From: Mycobacterium gallinarum
GTDB taxonomy: Bacteria > Actinomycetota > Actinomycetes > Mycobacteriales > Mycobacteriaceae
Assembly (NCBI RefSeq): GCF_010726765.1
Contig: NZ_AP022602.1
Span: forward strand, 62,001 to 126,000
Reading direction: 5' to 3'
DNA length: 64,000 nt
The notes beneath the pieces are model-generated. The model did not search any database, was not told where the DNA came from, and was given only the letters and a program-made list of their open reading frames with translations. This document shows positions 27,153-35,556 of the stretch, piece by piece (the stretch's first letter is position 1; each line of letters starts with the position of its first letter). The position numbers and the translations under genes were made by a program.

Positions 27153-27222
27153 ATTACAAGATTCCAATAACAGAATATCAGTAACAAGAAACCCGTAACA
27201 GAAATCCTGTAATAGCATGTCA
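27153..27222. repeat. Five tandem 14-bp imperfect repeats (iteron-like)
   Basis: Units start at 27153, 27167, 27181, 27195 and 27209, an exact 14-base period: ATTACAAGATTCCA, ATAACAGAATATCA, GTAACAAGAAACCC, GTAACAGAAATCCT, GTAATAGCATGTCA. The last overlaps the ATG of the winged-helix gene. AT-rich compared with its surroundings. Likely a multi-site operator or replication iterons. Confidence 0.7.
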
Positions 27223-27546
27223 GGCGTGTCGTACGCACAATCGGCGAGAGTGCAGAAGCTCTCCACGGTCGTGTTCGGACAGAAGCATCGACTCGCCACC
27301 ATGGCAGCGATTGCCCAGGGCGATGGCCTCGTCAACCCCACCGACCTCGCGATCGAACTGGGCTTTCCTGCGCAAAGCGCCGTTCAAATTCCGCTTCGAG
27401 ACTTGGCAGAAGCCGGCCTCATCACCCGCCAAGACGGGATGGGGCGCGTGTACTACCGCAGAAATGCCCACCCGATTTGGGATGCGGCACTGGAACTACT
27501 GAAGGCAGCACTGGTCGAGGAAGCTGCCGCCGACCCGGTGTCCTAA
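27217..27546 (+). CDS. Winged-helix regulator
   Basis: 109 aa. A winged-helix domain covers about residues 22-90 (HRLATMAAIAQGDGLVNPTD, LAIELGFPAQSAVQIPLRDL, GLITRQDGMGRVYYRR), ArsR/MarR-like in pattern. No ribosome site precedes the ATG, and the 14-bp repeats run into it, so the mRNA may be leaderless and autoregulated by binding the array. It lies upstream of parAB with about 800 bases between. Confidence 0.78.
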   Translation: MSGVSYAQSARVQKLSTVVFGQKHRLATMAAIAQGDGLVNPTDLAIELGFPAQSAVQIPLRDLAEAGLITRQDGMGRVYYRRNAHPIWDAALELLKAALVEEAAADPVS

Positions 27547-28077
27547 GCTGCGCTGCGTCAGCGGGGAATCTCGCAAACGTGCGAGGCCGGGCCTTTCCGC
27601 GGGGCCCGAGAAGCCCACCTCTACGGGACTTCGATGTCGGCACCGCGGCCTACGTCGTCGCCCGGCGCCGCTCCCCTGCTGCCAACCTTCGAGAGTCCAC
27701 CCTCATGACCTCCCCAACACTGAAAGTTTCAGCACTCCCCCAGTCGCGGCGTCGGCGCGTCGCGCGAGCGGAAGGCGCCCGGCAAGGGGGATCGCCAAGG
27801 ATGGCTCCGCTGGCCGCTCGGTCCGCCGCCCCGTCACGCCTCCCTCATCGGCGTGCGAGCCAAGTCGCCGAGCGAGAACCGAAAAGGTGGCCGCTAAACC
27901 GCGCGACCCCGAACCGGAGTCGGGCAGCCAAGGCCCAGTGTTGGCAGCCGCCCGCTCCCCCGCGGCGTGAGCCGGTATTGCCGGGCATGCGCCCCCGACG
28001 CGAGCCGGCTGCGCGACGACTCCAAGGGAACTATCAATGGCACGCACTCCGTTGGATCGGGTGCTCGCCGCAGTCCA
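27547..28077. other. Non-coding stretch, possible origin or centromere flank
   Basis: No convincing gene: the open frames here are long only because of GC content and disagree on strand. No iterons were seen. Together with the palindromes at 28078-28236 it forms an 816-bp non-coding region before parA, a plausible place for an origin. Confidence 0.35.
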
Positions 28078-28236
28078 GTTTTCCGCGGAGAACACTGGGC
28101 CGCCACCCAGTTTTCCGCGGAAAACTGACCTATACTCGCTGGTCACAGGCACTCTGGCGGCTTGTGGGGAAGCTCGAGGTGCCGGGTTCCCCGTCGAAGG
28201 TCAACGAGCACCCAACCCCAGTTTTCCGCGGAAAAC
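28078..28236. repeat. parS-like palindromes, left cluster (3 copies)
   Basis: Copies of the 16-bp palindrome GTTTTCCGCGGAAAAC at 28110-28125 and 28221-28236 (perfect) and at 28078-28093 (one change, GGAGAAC arm). Copies 1 and 2 are 32 bp apart, about three helical turns. Placed upstream of parA; two more copies lie after parB. The pattern fits a ParB-binding centromere. Confidence 0.8.
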
Positions 28237-28362
28237 CGCGATTGTTACTAGCTCTTACGCGTGTCGCCGCAGCGATTTAACGGGCCCGCCGTAGTCTCTC
28301 AGACGTCTGTTCCCAAGCCGCCGCATTCGCGGCTCCGATACGTTCAAGGGACCTCAAACGCA

Positions 28363-29079
28363 ATGACACGAGTAGTCACACTTCTCAACCAAAAGGGCGG
28401 TGTCGGGAAGAGCACCGTTGCCGTCAACCTCGCTGCAGTACGAGCGGAGCACCTCAGTCAGGGTCTGGCCGACGACGCCGAGTCCCCCGTCGCCGCGATT
28501 TCGATCGACCCGCAGGGGTCCGCTGCGTGGTGGGCAAACCAAGTTGAAGACCTCCCTTTCCACCTCATTCAGGCGCACGACGATCCACTCGATTGGCTCG
28601 CGCAGCTCAACAATTTGCCCACCATCGCGGAGGTATACGTCGACACCGCCGGCTGGTTCGATCTGGACCCCGACGGGTCTGGAGACGGCCTTGGCTCTGG
28701 GCACTCCGCCGATGCCCTCAGGACCGTTCTCGACGTGAGCGACGAGGTGCTCGTTCCGATCTTGACTGAGCCGCTCTGCTTCGACCCGACAGCGCGAACC
28801 ATCCGCAAGATCCTCGAACCGAGACAACTTCCCTACCGCGTCTTCATCAACAACCACGACAGCCGCGATGGCACCTACTGGCTCAACGAGACGAAAGAAT
28901 TTGTGCGCGGCCGCGGCTGGCCCCTAGCCGAGACCGTGATTCGCCACTACAAGATTCACACCAACGCCTCCAATGAAGGTGTGGTTGTGACTCAGTACAA
29001 GAAGACGGGTAAGGCGGCGATCGCAGCTGCCGACTTCTACAACCTGGCCGATGAGCTGATGTCGACGGGAGTCCACTGA
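28363..29079 (+). CDS. parA: ParA-family partition ATPase
   Basis: 238 aa. Deviant Walker A NQKGGVGKSTVAVNLA at residues 8-23, Walker A' and B regions VAAISIDPQGSAAWW and EVYVDTAGWFD. With ParB it moves plasmid copies to daughter cells. ATG 28363 starts directly before the family N-terminus (MTRVVTLLNQKGG). The stop overlaps the parB ATG. Flanked by parS-like palindromes on both sides of the pair. Confidence 0.93.
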   Translation: MTRVVTLLNQKGGVGKSTVAVNLAAVRAEHLSQGLADDAESPVAAISIDPQGSAAWWANQVEDLPFHLIQAHDDPLDWLAQLNNLPTIAEVYVDTAGWFDLDPDGSGDGLGSGHSADALRTVLDVSDEVLVPILTEPLCFDPTARTIRKILEPRQLPYRVFINNHDSRDGTYWLNETKEFVRGRGWPLAETVIRHYKIHTNASNEGVVVTQYKKTGKAAIAAADFYNLADELMSTGVH

Positions 29080-29981
29080 TGAGCCGCGGGGGAGTCAAGA
29101 GCTTCGCCGGGCTGGCAGAAGCGGTCGGCGAGAAGTCCTCAGTTGACGGAGCGGGAGCCGCTTCCTCAATCATCCCGAGGGCCGGCCAATCGCGCTCAGT
29201 CCCGCTGCGCGAGCTCGTGGGAAATCCGCACAACCCGCGCGACACGCTAGGAAAGCTCGACGAGCTGGCCTCCATCGTCGATCACCAGTTGCAACCGGTT
29301 GTCGTAGTCACCAGACACGCATACCAGCAGCTGTATCCAGACACCGCGATAGATGCGCGCTGGGTAGTCATCATCGGCAACCGGCGTCTCGCCGCGGCGC
29401 ACAAGTTCGGCCGGCCCGAACTGGATATCGTCATCAAAGACGACCTCGCCAAAGATCGGGCGACCCTGCTCACCGCCGTCATTGCAGAGAATGTCGACCG
29501 GTCCGGGTTCGACGTCATCGAAGAAGCCCGTGCCGTAGAGAGTCTGGTGGGGGAGTACGGCAGCGCAGACGCCGCCGCTGACCACCTCCACAAAAGCAAG
29601 ACGTGGGTGTCCCAACGTCGAGCACTCCTCAAGCTGGCCCCGGAGCTGCAGGAGGCGACCCGTCGCGGCGATCTGGCAATACGCGAAGCCCGCGACCTGG
29701 CGCGCGTGCCTCTGGAGCAGCAGGTGGCCCGATGGAAGAACAGCCTGTCAGACGCTGACGCCGACGAGGCAAGCAAGGGCGCAGACGCGAGCGAAAAGGA
29801 CTCTTCGAATGAGAGGCACCGCCGCGGGGAGGCTTCACCTACCCAGACGCGCGCAGTAAGCCGAGCGCTTCGGCGGTTCGACACCGATCCGCATGCTCTC
29901 GCAGTTGCACTACATGGGCACCTCGGCGATGCGGGTTCACGGACTCTCGTGAGTCAACTCAGGAAGCTCGTAAAGCAGTAG
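29079..29981 (+). CDS. parB: ParB-family centromere-binding protein
   Basis: 300 aa. The N-terminal ParB/Spo0J domain has LVGNPHNPRDTLGKLDELAS and the nucleotide-binding box IIGNRRLAAAHKFG (GNRR where GERR is common), then AVIAENVDRSGFDVIEEARA. The central HTH is GSADAAADHLHKSKTWVSQR. A charged linker and a C-terminal dimerisation part follow. It should bind the GTTTTCCGCGGAAAAC palindromes around the operon. Coupled to parA by a TGATG overlap. Confidence 0.92.
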   Translation: MSRGGVKSFAGLAEAVGEKSSVDGAGAASSIIPRAGQSRSVPLRELVGNPHNPRDTLGKLDELASIVDHQLQPVVVVTRHAYQQLYPDTAIDARWVVIIGNRRLAAAHKFGRPELDIVIKDDLAKDRATLLTAVIAENVDRSGFDVIEEARAVESLVGEYGSADAAADHLHKSKTWVSQRRALLKLAPELQEATRRGDLAIREARDLARVPLEQQVARWKNSLSDADADEASKGADASEKDSSNERHRRGEASPTQTRAVSRALRRFDTDPHALAVALHGHLGDAGSRTLVSQLRKLVKQ

Positions 29982-30032
29982 CGGTTGGTCAGCCGCACCA
30001 CAGCGCGCTCCAGCCGCCCCGCGGCCGCCTCA

Positions 30033-30082
30033 GTTTTCCGCGGAAAACTGACCACCGGAATGTGTTGTTCTCCGCGGAAAAC
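30033..30082. repeat. parS-like palindromes, right cluster (2 copies)
   Basis: A perfect copy of GTTTTCCGCGGAAAAC at 30033-30048 and a one-mismatch copy GTTCTCCGCGGAAAAC at 30067-30082, starts 34 bp apart, just after parB. The rest of the 29982-30447 gap shows no gene I would support. Confidence 0.78.
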
Positions 30083-30398
30083 AGCGCGCCGCCGGGGACA
30101 CGTGTTCGGATCTGGATTGTCGAGTAACGCTGTGTGTCAACACTTTTGGGTTCCTGATCGACCCCATCGGATACCAATAGAGGCGTCGCGCCACAGCGCG
30201 GCCACCGGCGGCGGTCGGCCGCCTCTCGGACAGCACCGACGAGCCATGACGGCCCGGGGAACTGGCGGACCTATCGGAGCCCAACTTGGCGGTCGACATC
30301 CGCAATCGGGGCGGCGACGGCGCGACTCAGTCGGCGGCGCGAGGCAGCGCAACCCGCTTCGCTGCCGGGTTAACCGAGCCGGGCTCGCAACCTCAATG

Positions 30399-30880
30399 TG
30401 GGGTTGGTGGTGGTCGTTGGTGCTGGTGGTGGGTGATACTGCCGGTCATGTCCTTGCAGGGCCTGGTTGATGCCACGGCGACGGCGCTCGGTGGTGCCCG
30501 GGAGCTGTACGGTCAGGCTGCGCAGGCGTCGGGGCTGCCGTCGACGAGCGGGTTGCAGAGCCTGAAGACCGATCTGAGGGCGTCGGTGGACACGGTGCCG
30601 GCGACCTGGCGCGGCGCTGGGGGAGAGGGGTACAAGCTGACCGGCGGCAACGGCGTCGCCGCGTTGGACAACGTGGTCGGTGCCGATGCTCGGGTGGGTC
30701 CGCAGGTGGTGGCGGCTTCCAACGAGTCTCGTGATGGCCGGTCGGGGATGAACGGTGTGGTCAGCGACACCCGGGCCGGGGTCAATGCGATCGCGCCGAG
30801 TACCGACACCCCAGCGGGTAAGACGGTGCTGGTCAATCACCTGGAAGGCCAACTCGACCGCGCCAAAACCCTGCTCACCC
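30399..30880 (+). repeat. 482-bp perfect direct repeat, copy 1
   Basis: Identical base for base to 31611-32092. It covers 49 bases upstream of the ATG and the first 144 codons of the SLT hydrolase gene. The flanking bases differ at both ends. Confidence 0.95.
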
Positions 30881-31593
30881 GCTCGCAACAACGCGGCCAG
30901 ATGCTGGCCACATTGATCCGATCCGCCGGCTCCGGCTACGGCGGCCTCCCGATGGGCGGCGGCGGCATGCCGATGGGCGGAGGCATGGGGATGCCGATGG
31001 GCGCGATGGGCGGCGCGATGTCACCGCTGGGCTCGCTGTCCGCGCTAAGCGGGTTGACCGGCAAAATCCCAGGCCTGTCGGGCTCCTCGTCACCGCGACG
31101 GACGGCCTCCACCCGCGGCGCCGTCCCGGCATCGTCGGCAGCCAAGATCCCGGTGGGAGAGGTCAGCTTCGCCGGCCGAGGCACCTTCCCCAAGGGGCCA
31201 GCGGCGATGTCGGAGGCCATCTACGCAGCGCTGGACGCTCGCGGTGTCACCGACCCGGTGGCCCGGGAGAGATGGCACGACGGCTACATGACGCTTACGG
31301 GCCGCGAGAGCGGCCACAACGCCAGCGTCGTCAACCTGTCTGACTCCAACGCCCACGGCACCCAGATGTCCGATGGCGCCCCCGCGAACAGCTCGCGCGG
31401 CCCAGCGCAGTGCATTCCCAGCACCTTCGCCGCCTATCACCAGCCGGGGACCTCGACGAGCATCTACGAACCGGTCGCCAACATCGCCGCCTCGATGAAC
31501 TACGTGATGGAGCGCTACGGGGTCGATCCTGATGGAAGCGATCTCGGAAAAGTTAGCCAAGCTAATTCAGCAGCAGCTCCGCGCGGCTACTGA
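30448..31593 (+). CDS. ESX-type exported transglycosylase (WxG-like N-domain plus SLT/lysozyme-like domain)
   Basis: 381 aa. Residues 1-150 are a helical domain with a WxG-type turn (VPATWRGAGGEGYK) and long helices (VNHLEGQLDRAKTLL), as in type VII-exported proteins; no Sec signal peptide is visible. A Gly/Met-rich linker (GGGMGMPMGAMGG) and a C-terminal lysozyme-like domain follow: YMTLTGRESGHNASVVN with the catalytic Glu, RGPAQCIPSTFAAYHQPGTS and YEPVANIAASMNYVMERYGV. It probably cuts peptidoglycan glycan strands, useful for plasmid transfer or for placing the secretion machine. The N-terminal 144 codons are identical to the next gene. Confidence 0.85.
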   Translation: MSLQGLVDATATALGGARELYGQAAQASGLPSTSGLQSLKTDLRASVDTVPATWRGAGGEGYKLTGGNGVAALDNVVGADARVGPQVVAASNESRDGRSGMNGVVSDTRAGVNAIAPSTDTPAGKTVLVNHLEGQLDRAKTLLTRSQQRGQMLATLIRSAGSGYGGLPMGGGGMPMGGGMGMPMGAMGGAMSPLGSLSALSGLTGKIPGLSGSSSPRRTASTRGAVPASSAAKIPVGEVSFAGRGTFPKGPAAMSEAIYAALDARGVTDPVARERWHDGYMTLTGRESGHNASVVNLSDSNAHGTQMSDGAPANSSRGPAQCIPSTFAAYHQPGTSTSIYEPVANIAASMNYVMERYGVDPDGSDLGKVSQANSAAAPRGY

Positions 31594-31610
31594 CCGAAAT
31601 CGAGCGATTT

Positions 31611-32092
31611 TGGGGTTGGTGGTGGTCGTTGGTGCTGGTGGTGGGTGATACTGCCGGTCATGTCCTTGCAGGGCCTGGTTGATGCCACGGCGACGGCGCT
31701 CGGTGGTGCCCGGGAGCTGTACGGTCAGGCTGCGCAGGCGTCGGGGCTGCCGTCGACGAGCGGGTTGCAGAGCCTGAAGACCGATCTGAGGGCGTCGGTG
31801 GACACGGTGCCGGCGACCTGGCGCGGCGCTGGGGGAGAGGGGTACAAGCTGACCGGCGGCAACGGCGTCGCCGCGTTGGACAACGTGGTCGGTGCCGATG
31901 CTCGGGTGGGTCCGCAGGTGGTGGCGGCTTCCAACGAGTCTCGTGATGGCCGGTCGGGGATGAACGGTGTGGTCAGCGACACCCGGGCCGGGGTCAATGC
32001 GATCGCGCCGAGTACCGACACCCCAGCGGGTAAGACGGTGCTGGTCAATCACCTGGAAGGCCAACTCGACCGCGCCAAAACCCTGCTCACCC
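31611..32092 (+). repeat. 482-bp perfect direct repeat, copy 2
   Basis: Second copy of 30399-30880, offset 1212 bp. It supplies the upstream region and the N-terminal domain of the second hydrolase gene. Perfect identity implies recent duplication or gene conversion. Confidence 0.95.
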
Positions 32093-32742
32093 AGTCTGAA
32101 CAGCGAAACATCGCGATGGCGAACATGATTCGCGCCGCTGGTGGCGGTTACGGCGGCCGCCCGATGGCAGGCGGCATGCCGATGGGCGGAGGCATGGGCA
32201 TGCCCATGGGCGCGATGGGCGGCGGATCACCAATGAGCGCCTTAGGCGGCCTCGACGGTCTCGGCGGCCTGTTCACCCCGATCGCCAAAACGGGTCGGAC
32301 CGGGAGATCACCGTCCGGCCAACCCGGGGCGGCCAATGCTGTGCCGGGCATGCCGGGGCTCGACCGCCCCGGGCTGGCCAACGAGTCTCGCCTGCAGAAG
32401 TACACCCGCCGGCTCAGCCGCGCGATCACTGCCGCCTTCCCTGAAATCACCGACATCGGTGGGTACCGCCCGGATGCGCTCAAGTGGCACCCCTCAGGGC
32501 TGGCCATCGACGTCATGATCCCGCAATGGGATACCCCCGGTGGCAAAGCGCTCGGCGATCGCGTGGTGCAATTCGTCCAGGCCCACGCTCAAGAGCTCGG
32601 GCTTGATCACGCCATCTGGCGCCAAACTCAGCACAACGCTGACGGCAGTTCCTCGGGAATGAGCGATCTAGGCTCGGCCAACGCCAATCACTTCAACCAC
32701 GTCCACATCGCCAGCATTGGCGGCGGCTACAGCGGCTACTGA
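31660..32742 (+). CDS. ESX-type exported cell-wall enzyme with M15-like peptidase C-domain
   Basis: 360 aa. N-terminal 144 residues are identical to the previous gene; the Gly/Met-rich linker is similar. The C-terminal domain differs: ITDIGGYRPDALKWHPSGLA with IDV after it, then NANHFNHVHIAS. The HxxxxxxD and HxxHVH pattern resembles zinc-binding residues of M15/VanY-like D,D-peptidases; a related domain is common in actinobacterial cell-wall enzymes. It would cut peptide cross-links, complementing the transglycosylase. Same upstream repeat, so the same translation signals. Confidence 0.82.
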   Translation: MSLQGLVDATATALGGARELYGQAAQASGLPSTSGLQSLKTDLRASVDTVPATWRGAGGEGYKLTGGNGVAALDNVVGADARVGPQVVAASNESRDGRSGMNGVVSDTRAGVNAIAPSTDTPAGKTVLVNHLEGQLDRAKTLLTQSEQRNIAMANMIRAAGGGYGGRPMAGGMPMGGGMGMPMGAMGGGSPMSALGGLDGLGGLFTPIAKTGRTGRSPSGQPGAANAVPGMPGLDRPGLANESRLQKYTRRLSRAITAAFPEITDIGGYRPDALKWHPSGLAIDVMIPQWDTPGGKALGDRVVQFVQAHAQELGLDHAIWRQTQHNADGSSSGMSDLGSANANHFNHVHIASIGGGYSGY

Positions 32743-32763
32743 ACCCGATCGGCTCGCGAACTG

Positions 32764-33420
32764 TTACCCGAGCGATTCTGCGGCCTTCTGGATAGATTCG
32801 CGACTTTCGTGCACCTCACGCATGACGGCGATCGCGTCATCGAAGGATTCGGCGTCGGGCAGGCTGGCCGCGATCAGAGTTTCCAATTGCCGCATATTCG
32901 CATCGAGCGCGTTGAGCGCCGCAGCGCGTGTGCCCGGATCTCTCAGCTCGCTGGTCAGTACCTCCAGACACACCGAGGTGATGGCCACCACGGCCGAGGC
33001 GATCGAGAGCGCTTGACCGTACTGCGTGGCGCTGCGCATCCCACCGGCTGAGGCCAGACGCTGTTGGAAGGCTTCAGTGCGATCCGGGCCGGTGTCGCGA
33101 TCGCGCGGCGGGATCTTCGGCGGGGCTTCGCCATCTCGGATGGCCTGGAAAGTGCCGCGCGGCCACTGCAGCGCGTCTTCAAGTTTGGGCACGGTGCTTA
33201 CTCGAGGAGGGCCGGCGCCACGTTCGAGCCTGGTCGCCGTGCCGAGTGACACCCCGGCCAGCTCAGCGAGCGCTCGCTGGGATAGCCCCAGTTCAGCGCG
33301 GCGACGCGCAACGCAGTCCCGCAACCTCGCCAGGGAGGAATCGAGGGCATCGCCGCTGGCAGGCGCGGTTTGGCCCGCCTCGCCGTCGATGTCGCCGTCC
33401 ACACTCAAAGTGAACCACAT
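32764..33420 (-). CDS. XRE-family HTH regulator
   Basis: 218 aa. Cro/CI-type HTH at about residues 35-90 (ELGLSQRALAELAGVSLGTA, TRLERGAG), then ALQWPRGTFQAIRDGEAPP, a segment also seen in the ESX-locus XRE protein (ALGWTPGSFGTVLDGAEP), and a helical C-terminal half (ALSIASAVVAITSVCLEVLT). Convergent with the second hydrolase gene. A role in controlling plasmid genes is likely; the target is unknown. Confidence 0.85.
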   Translation of the reverse strand: MWFTLSVDGDIDGEAGQTAPASGDALDSSLARLRDCVARRRAELGLSQRALAELAGVSLGTATRLERGAGPPRVSTVPKLEDALQWPRGTFQAIRDGEAPPKIPPRDRDTGPDRTEAFQQRLASAGGMRSATQYGQALSIASAVVAITSVCLEVLTSELRDPGTRAAALNALDANMRQLETLIAASLPDAESFDDAIAVMREVHESRESIQKAAESLG

Positions 33421-33806
33421 GCAGTCTCAACAGACACGTATCTGACTACGTGCCTATTCCGCAGCTATGACCCCGTGCCGAGTCAGACGATTGCGCCATA
33501 GATACACAACTAAGGCGCAATATGTCCGCCGGCGTCGACCACCTACGACGAATTTTTTGGGTCGGCCGAGGCCGGCGAGGACGTCAGCGCCCGCGGTGAC
33601 TAGAAGTCCGTATCTGCAGTTAAAGGCTAATTCATCAGCGAAGGTTGCGGCCTGGCTGGTGTGCGGAATCGTCCAGCTGTCGGCGTGCGCGTCGGACAGT
33701 TGAAGATTTGTGCTGCACAGATGCGTCTGAATGGGGTTATGATCACCAGATGCTCAATAAGGGCACAACTAAAGACCAAATAACGCCCAACTCTGGAGGT
33801 GGCATC
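33421..33806. other. Intergenic region upstream of the whiB-like gene
   Basis: No supported gene. A TATGAT at 33738-33743 could be the -10 box for the whiB-like gene; no good -35 box is visible. The divergent XRE gene would start its transcript here too. Confidence 0.4.
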
Positions 33807-34190
33807 ATGACGCATCTAGTGGCCAATCCGGTCAAGATGGAAATCAACGGGCTGTGCAACTACTCGGCAGATCCAGAGGACTGGTTCGACTACCGCAAGA
33901 CCAAGCAGTGCAAGCGGATCTGCGGCAACTGCCCGCTGCGGCAAGCGTGCGCCCGCACGGCCCTGGCGTTGGGGGCCACCGATGGAGTGTGGGCCGGTGT
34001 TGATCTGCCCGGGGAACACGCCACGGTCGAGGAGCACGAGGTTGCCCGCCGGCAACTGGCCATGGTGGTCGCTGCCATGGATCACCAGCCTGAGTCCCAC
34101 CGCCTGCGCTGCCTGGCGATCCGGGAAGCGATGCATAACGCCGCGTTCCCAGGTGCCGGAGCCTTCGTCGCGGAGACCGCCAGTGCCTAG
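33807..34190 (+). CDS. WhiB-family iron-sulfur regulator
   Basis: 127 aa. Four Cys in the WhiB pattern: Cys in NGLCNYSADPEDWF, then KQCKRICGNCPLRQAC, which holds the CxxxCxxC-type cluster, and the turn GVWAGVDLPGE (family G-V/I-W-G motif). WhiB proteins hold a [4Fe-4S] cluster and bind the primary sigma factor. GGAGGT 7 bases before the ATG supports this start over upstream in-frame ones. Plasmid-borne copies may tune host or plasmid transfer genes. It overlaps the next gene by 8 bases. Confidence 0.88.
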   Translation: MTHLVANPVKMEINGLCNYSADPEDWFDYRKTKQCKRICGNCPLRQACARTALALGATDGVWAGVDLPGEHATVEEHEVARRQLAMVVAAMDHQPESHRLRCLAIREAMHNAAFPGAGAFVAETASA

Positions 34191-34551
34191 TTCGGGTCCG
34201 AGGACCTGCACCAACCGGATCCTGCGGGACTACCTCGTCGCTGCACTGCGCTGTTCGGCGGACCCGCTGACCACAACGCAGCTACGCCAGGGAGCGCCGA
34301 CCGTAGCCGTCCAGGGAAGCGCGCGCCCGCTGCCGCCGACCCAGGAGACCATCTACCGGCTGCTGCGCAGCCTCCAAAACGACGGTGTCGTCACAACGAT
34401 CGAAACAGCCGACTGTCGACGCGCCTGGGTTGCGGCCGCCGACTCGGCCGCCATCCGTGAAATTGCCGCCCTGGATGCGCTATTCACTGCGCCCAGCGCC
34501 GCAGCCGCTCATCGACCTTCGAAGTTCGATCCATGCCGGCGACGCCGCTGA
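34183..34551 (+). CDS. Small winged-helix-like protein
   Basis: 122 aa from GTG, overlapping the whiB-like stop. It has an HTH/wing pattern: ILRDYLVAALRCSADPLTTT, TIYRLLRSLQNDGVVTTIET. The layout (helix, turn, recognition helix, wing) is like the next gene product, so the two may be related or work as a pair. Part of a run of overlapping genes from whiB to the methylase-helicase. Confidence 0.65.
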   Translation: MPSSGPRTCTNRILRDYLVAALRCSADPLTTTQLRQGAPTVAVQGSARPLPPTQETIYRLLRSLQNDGVVTTIETADCRRAWVAAADSAAIREIAALDALFTAPSAAAAHRPSKFDPCRRRR

Positions 34552-34799
34552 CCGCAGAAGTGCTCGCCGCACTAGAGCGCATCGGCTGCCCCGTCAGCAC
34601 CACGGACGTGATGCGGTGGCTCAACCGCGACCGGGACACTCCGCTCGTCGTCGACCAGGTGTATCGCGCCCTGGAGGCGCTGCGGGCCCGCGGCGCCGTG
34701 CAGCGACTCAAGACGGCGAGCAACAAGCGGGTCCGCTACTGGACAGTCGCCGCCGGCGGAGGCTGCAGCTGCGGAGCAACTCAACGAGGCGCGTCATGA
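34533..34799 (+). CDS. Small winged-helix protein
   Basis: 88 aa. LTAEVLAALERIGCPVSTTD, VVDQVYRALEALRARGAVQR and RVRYWTVAAGG form a compact winged helix. It overlaps the genes on both sides (18 bases before, 4 after). A transcription regulator role is inferred from fold only. Confidence 0.68.
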   Translation: MPATPLTAEVLAALERIGCPVSTTDVMRWLNRDRDTPLVVDQVYRALEALRARGAVQRLKTASNKRVRYWTVAAGGGCSCGATQRGAS

Positions 34800-35305
34800 C
34801 GGACACCGGCGCCCGTGACGAGGAAGCACTGTCGCTCGCGGCCTGGCTGCGCATCCTGCTGTCCGGGCGGCCACACCAAGTCATCGGTGACGACCCCACC
34901 AACCCCTATCTGCTGCGGTGGTTCCTGATCCCGCGAAACCCGATCGTCAACATCTACCGGCACCGCTTCTGCCAGTCCGATCCCAGTGTCCCGCACGATC
35001 ACCCGTGGCATTTCGCCTCCCTCGTGCTGCACGGACGCTACCGAGAAATCGGCGAGCACCGCACCATCGTGCGCCGACCCGGATCGGTAGCTTTCCGCCG
35101 TGCCAGTTCCCGGCACCGAGTGGAGCTGCTCGGTCGCCCCGTCACGACGGTGATCATCACCGGTCCCCGTTGCCGGCGATGGGGCTTTTGGTGCCCGCGA
35201 CCGGTCGGAGCACCCGCGTTCGTTCTTTGGCAGCAGTTCGGGTCCGGCGGATGCGGTGAGTACCTCACCTTCGAGAACCCAGAGACGAGGAGCCGGACCG
35301 GATGA
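34796..35305 (+). CDS. Cupin-like protein
   Basis: 169 aa. The motifs VPHDHPWHFASLVLHGRYRE and RPGSVAFRRASSRHRVELLG have the spacing of the two cupin motifs, with His residues able to bind a metal. The end (CRRWGFWCPRPVGAP) is unusual. Relatives occur in phages and plasmids of actinobacteria; the reaction is unknown. It overlaps both neighbours by 4 bases. Confidence 0.7.
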   Translation: MTDTGARDEEALSLAAWLRILLSGRPHQVIGDDPTNPYLLRWFLIPRNPIVNIYRHRFCQSDPSVPHDHPWHFASLVLHGRYREIGEHRTIVRRPGSVAFRRASSRHRVELLGRPVTTVIITGPRCRRWGFWCPRPVGAPAFVLWQQFGSGGCGEYLTFENPETRSRTG

Positions 35306-35556
35306 TCACCAGCATCGACGCGAGTCGCCGAACACCGCCCTGCCCCCAGGAACAGCAGCGTCCGGCCGAGGCGCCCGCCCTCGTGCGGGTGCTCATCATC
35401 GGCCGTCGCCGACGCGCACTGTGCACATGCGGCTGGGTCGGCCGGTGTCGGCTGCTGCATTGCCGCAGCGTTCTAGACGCGCTCATGCACGCAGCACATT
35501 TCGGATGCCAGCCCGCTGTGCCGCTCGTGGACGTCGACATCGGCCGCCGGCCATGA
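35302..35556 (+). CDS. Small Cys-containing protein
   Basis: 84 aa; the central ALCTCGWVGRCRLLHC contains a CxCxxxxxC arrangement that could bind zinc. ATG overlaps the cupin-like stop and its own stop overlaps the next ATG, which supports it being translated. No family recognised. Confidence 0.55.
   Translation: MITSIDASRRTPPCPQEQQRPAEAPALVRVLIIGRRRRALCTCGWVGRCRLLHCRSVLDALMHAAHFGCQPAVPLVDVDIGRRP

Noticed and set aside
27477..28280. 267-codon plus-strand frame and an opposing 149-codon frame before parA
   Set aside because: Arg/Pro-rich products, overlap on both strands and they run over the parS-like palindromes; treated as non-coding.
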